Positions 63,438 to 64,000 of a stretch of 64,000 nt of DNA are shown here, piece by piece. The position numbers and the translations under genes were made by a program. A model generated the notes under the pieces. It worked only from the letters and a program-made list of their open reading frames with translations, did not search any database and was not told the origin of the DNA. This DNA is from Chryseobacterium salivictor (GTDB lineage Bacteria; Bacteroidota; Bacteroidia; Flavobacteriales; Weeksellaceae), in NCBI RefSeq assembly GCF_004359195.1, contig NZ_CP037954.1, positions 868,001-932,000 on the forward strand. Direction: 5' to 3'. Each line of letters begins with the position of its first letter. Within the stretch, counting starts at the first letter, position 1.

Positions 63438-64000
63438 TTATTCAAATAACATTTTCGTAATAAAATCATTTTCCTTATTTCCTCTTGCCGGTGAATATTC
63501 CCGGCCGTAGAAAATGATTTGCAGGTGCAATTTATTCCAGATTTCGCGGGGGAATAATTTTTTCGCATCTTTCTCCGTTTCTACCACGTTTTTACCGGAA
63601 GTTAATTTCCACTGAATCATCAACCGGTGAATATGGGTATCAACCGGGAAAGCCGGAACACCAAAAGCCTGACTCATCACCACAGAAGCGGTTTTATGGC
63701 CAACACCGGGAAGATTTTCGAGTTCTTCAAAAGTCTGCGGAACAATTCCATCATGTCTTTCGACCAGAAGTTCAGCCATTCTTTTTAAATTTTTAGCTTT
63801 CGTATTGGCTAAACCGATTTCTTTAATTAAATATCTAATTTCATCAACTTCTAATTCCATCATTTTAAAGGGATTGCCCGCAACTTCGAAAAGTTTTGGC
63901 GAGATCTGATTCACTTTTTTATCCGTTGTCTGAGCGGAAAGCGCGACTGCAACCAATAAAGTAAACGGATCACTATGGTCGAGCGGAATGGGAACGATGG
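63438..64000 (-). CDS. nth: Endonuclease III, no Fe-S tail (5' end off window)
   Basis: DNA glycosylase/AP lyase for oxidised pyrimidines. The frame is open to the right edge (PFTLLVAVALSAQTTDKKVN), so the true start lies beyond 64000. HhH plus catalytic Lys in LPGVGHKTASVV and Asp in FPVDTHIHRL are present. The protein ends at IIFYGREYSPARGNKENDF and MLFE without the four cysteines of the [4Fe-4S] loop found in E. coli Nth. Confidence 0.9.
   Translation of the reverse strand, partial: IVPIPLDHSDPFTLLVAVALSAQTTDKKVNQISPKLFEVAGNPFKMMELEVDEIRYLIKEIGLANTKAKNLKRMAELLVERHDGIVPQTFEELENLPGVGHKTASVVMSQAFGVPAFPVDTHIHRLMIQWKLTSGKNVVETEKDAKKLFPREIWNKLHLQIIFYGREYSPARGNKENDFITKMLFE

Overview
The window reads as ordinary chromosome from a low-GC Bacteroidota, most likely the Chryseobacterium/Kaistella/Epilithonimonas group of Flavobacteriia (Weeksellaceae). 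Support: gldH, type III glutamine synthetase, single-chain TonB/ExbB/ExbD genes, FadL-type porins, almost no Shine-Dalgarno sequences, and many promoters with the Bacteroidota -7 box TAnnTTTG. The genus assignment is inference from protein style, not from a search.

Layout. 1-6 kb: menD (cut by the left edge) divergent from an Fe(II)/2-oxoglutarate oxygenase, then glmM, a decayed antitoxin-like gene and a TPR protein. 6-13 kb, minus strand: a polytopic membrane protein, selO, PBP1A, gldH and ricT. 13.4-20 kb, plus strand: FadL-type porin, GDSL lipoprotein, prs, rplY, two secreted proteins and tadA. 20-24.7 kb, minus: coaX, an M1 peptidase and a conserved protein with a nucleoside-phosphorylase-like C-terminus, divergent from glnN (GSIII). 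An NlpC/P60 lipoprotein follows, then a 0.7-kb gene-free stretch.

28.9-34.5 kb is the shape cluster mreB-mreC-mreD-PBP2-rodA, transcribed leftwards. Its last three junctions are 4-base stop/start overlaps, and the overlap before PBP2 is CTGA, implying a CTG start that restores the membrane anchor. 34.8-38.8 kb is hemA-hemC-hemD-hemE. 38.8-47 kb holds small accessory and housekeeping genes: GNAT, YdeI-like, META, hflX, glsA, alkD-like, chaA, truncated haemoglobin, Kir-type channel, YkgJ-type. 47.2-53.5 kb holds gdhA, dprA, a rhomboid protease, a DUF3078 protein and comM.

53.6-54.4 kb carries three tRNA-Val genes. Two are identical 75-nt copies with their own promoters, separated by about 500 bp that contains an 11-bp tandem repeat. 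Then follow folC, a tonB-exbD-exbB set, an acidic protein, a DUF885 lipoprotein, a four-PAS soluble histidine kinase with its response regulator, and endonuclease III cut by the right edge.

Themes: envelope growth (glmM, PBP1A, mre cluster), glutamate/glutamine metabolism (GSIII, GDH, glutaminase), haem synthesis and competence (dprA, comM). I saw no CRISPR array, phage, intact insertion sequence, toxin pair or defence island. The most interesting points are the CTG start of PBP2, the nucleosidase-like orphan beside GSIII, the tRNA-Val duplication, the antitoxin pseudogene and several structured intergenic repeats.
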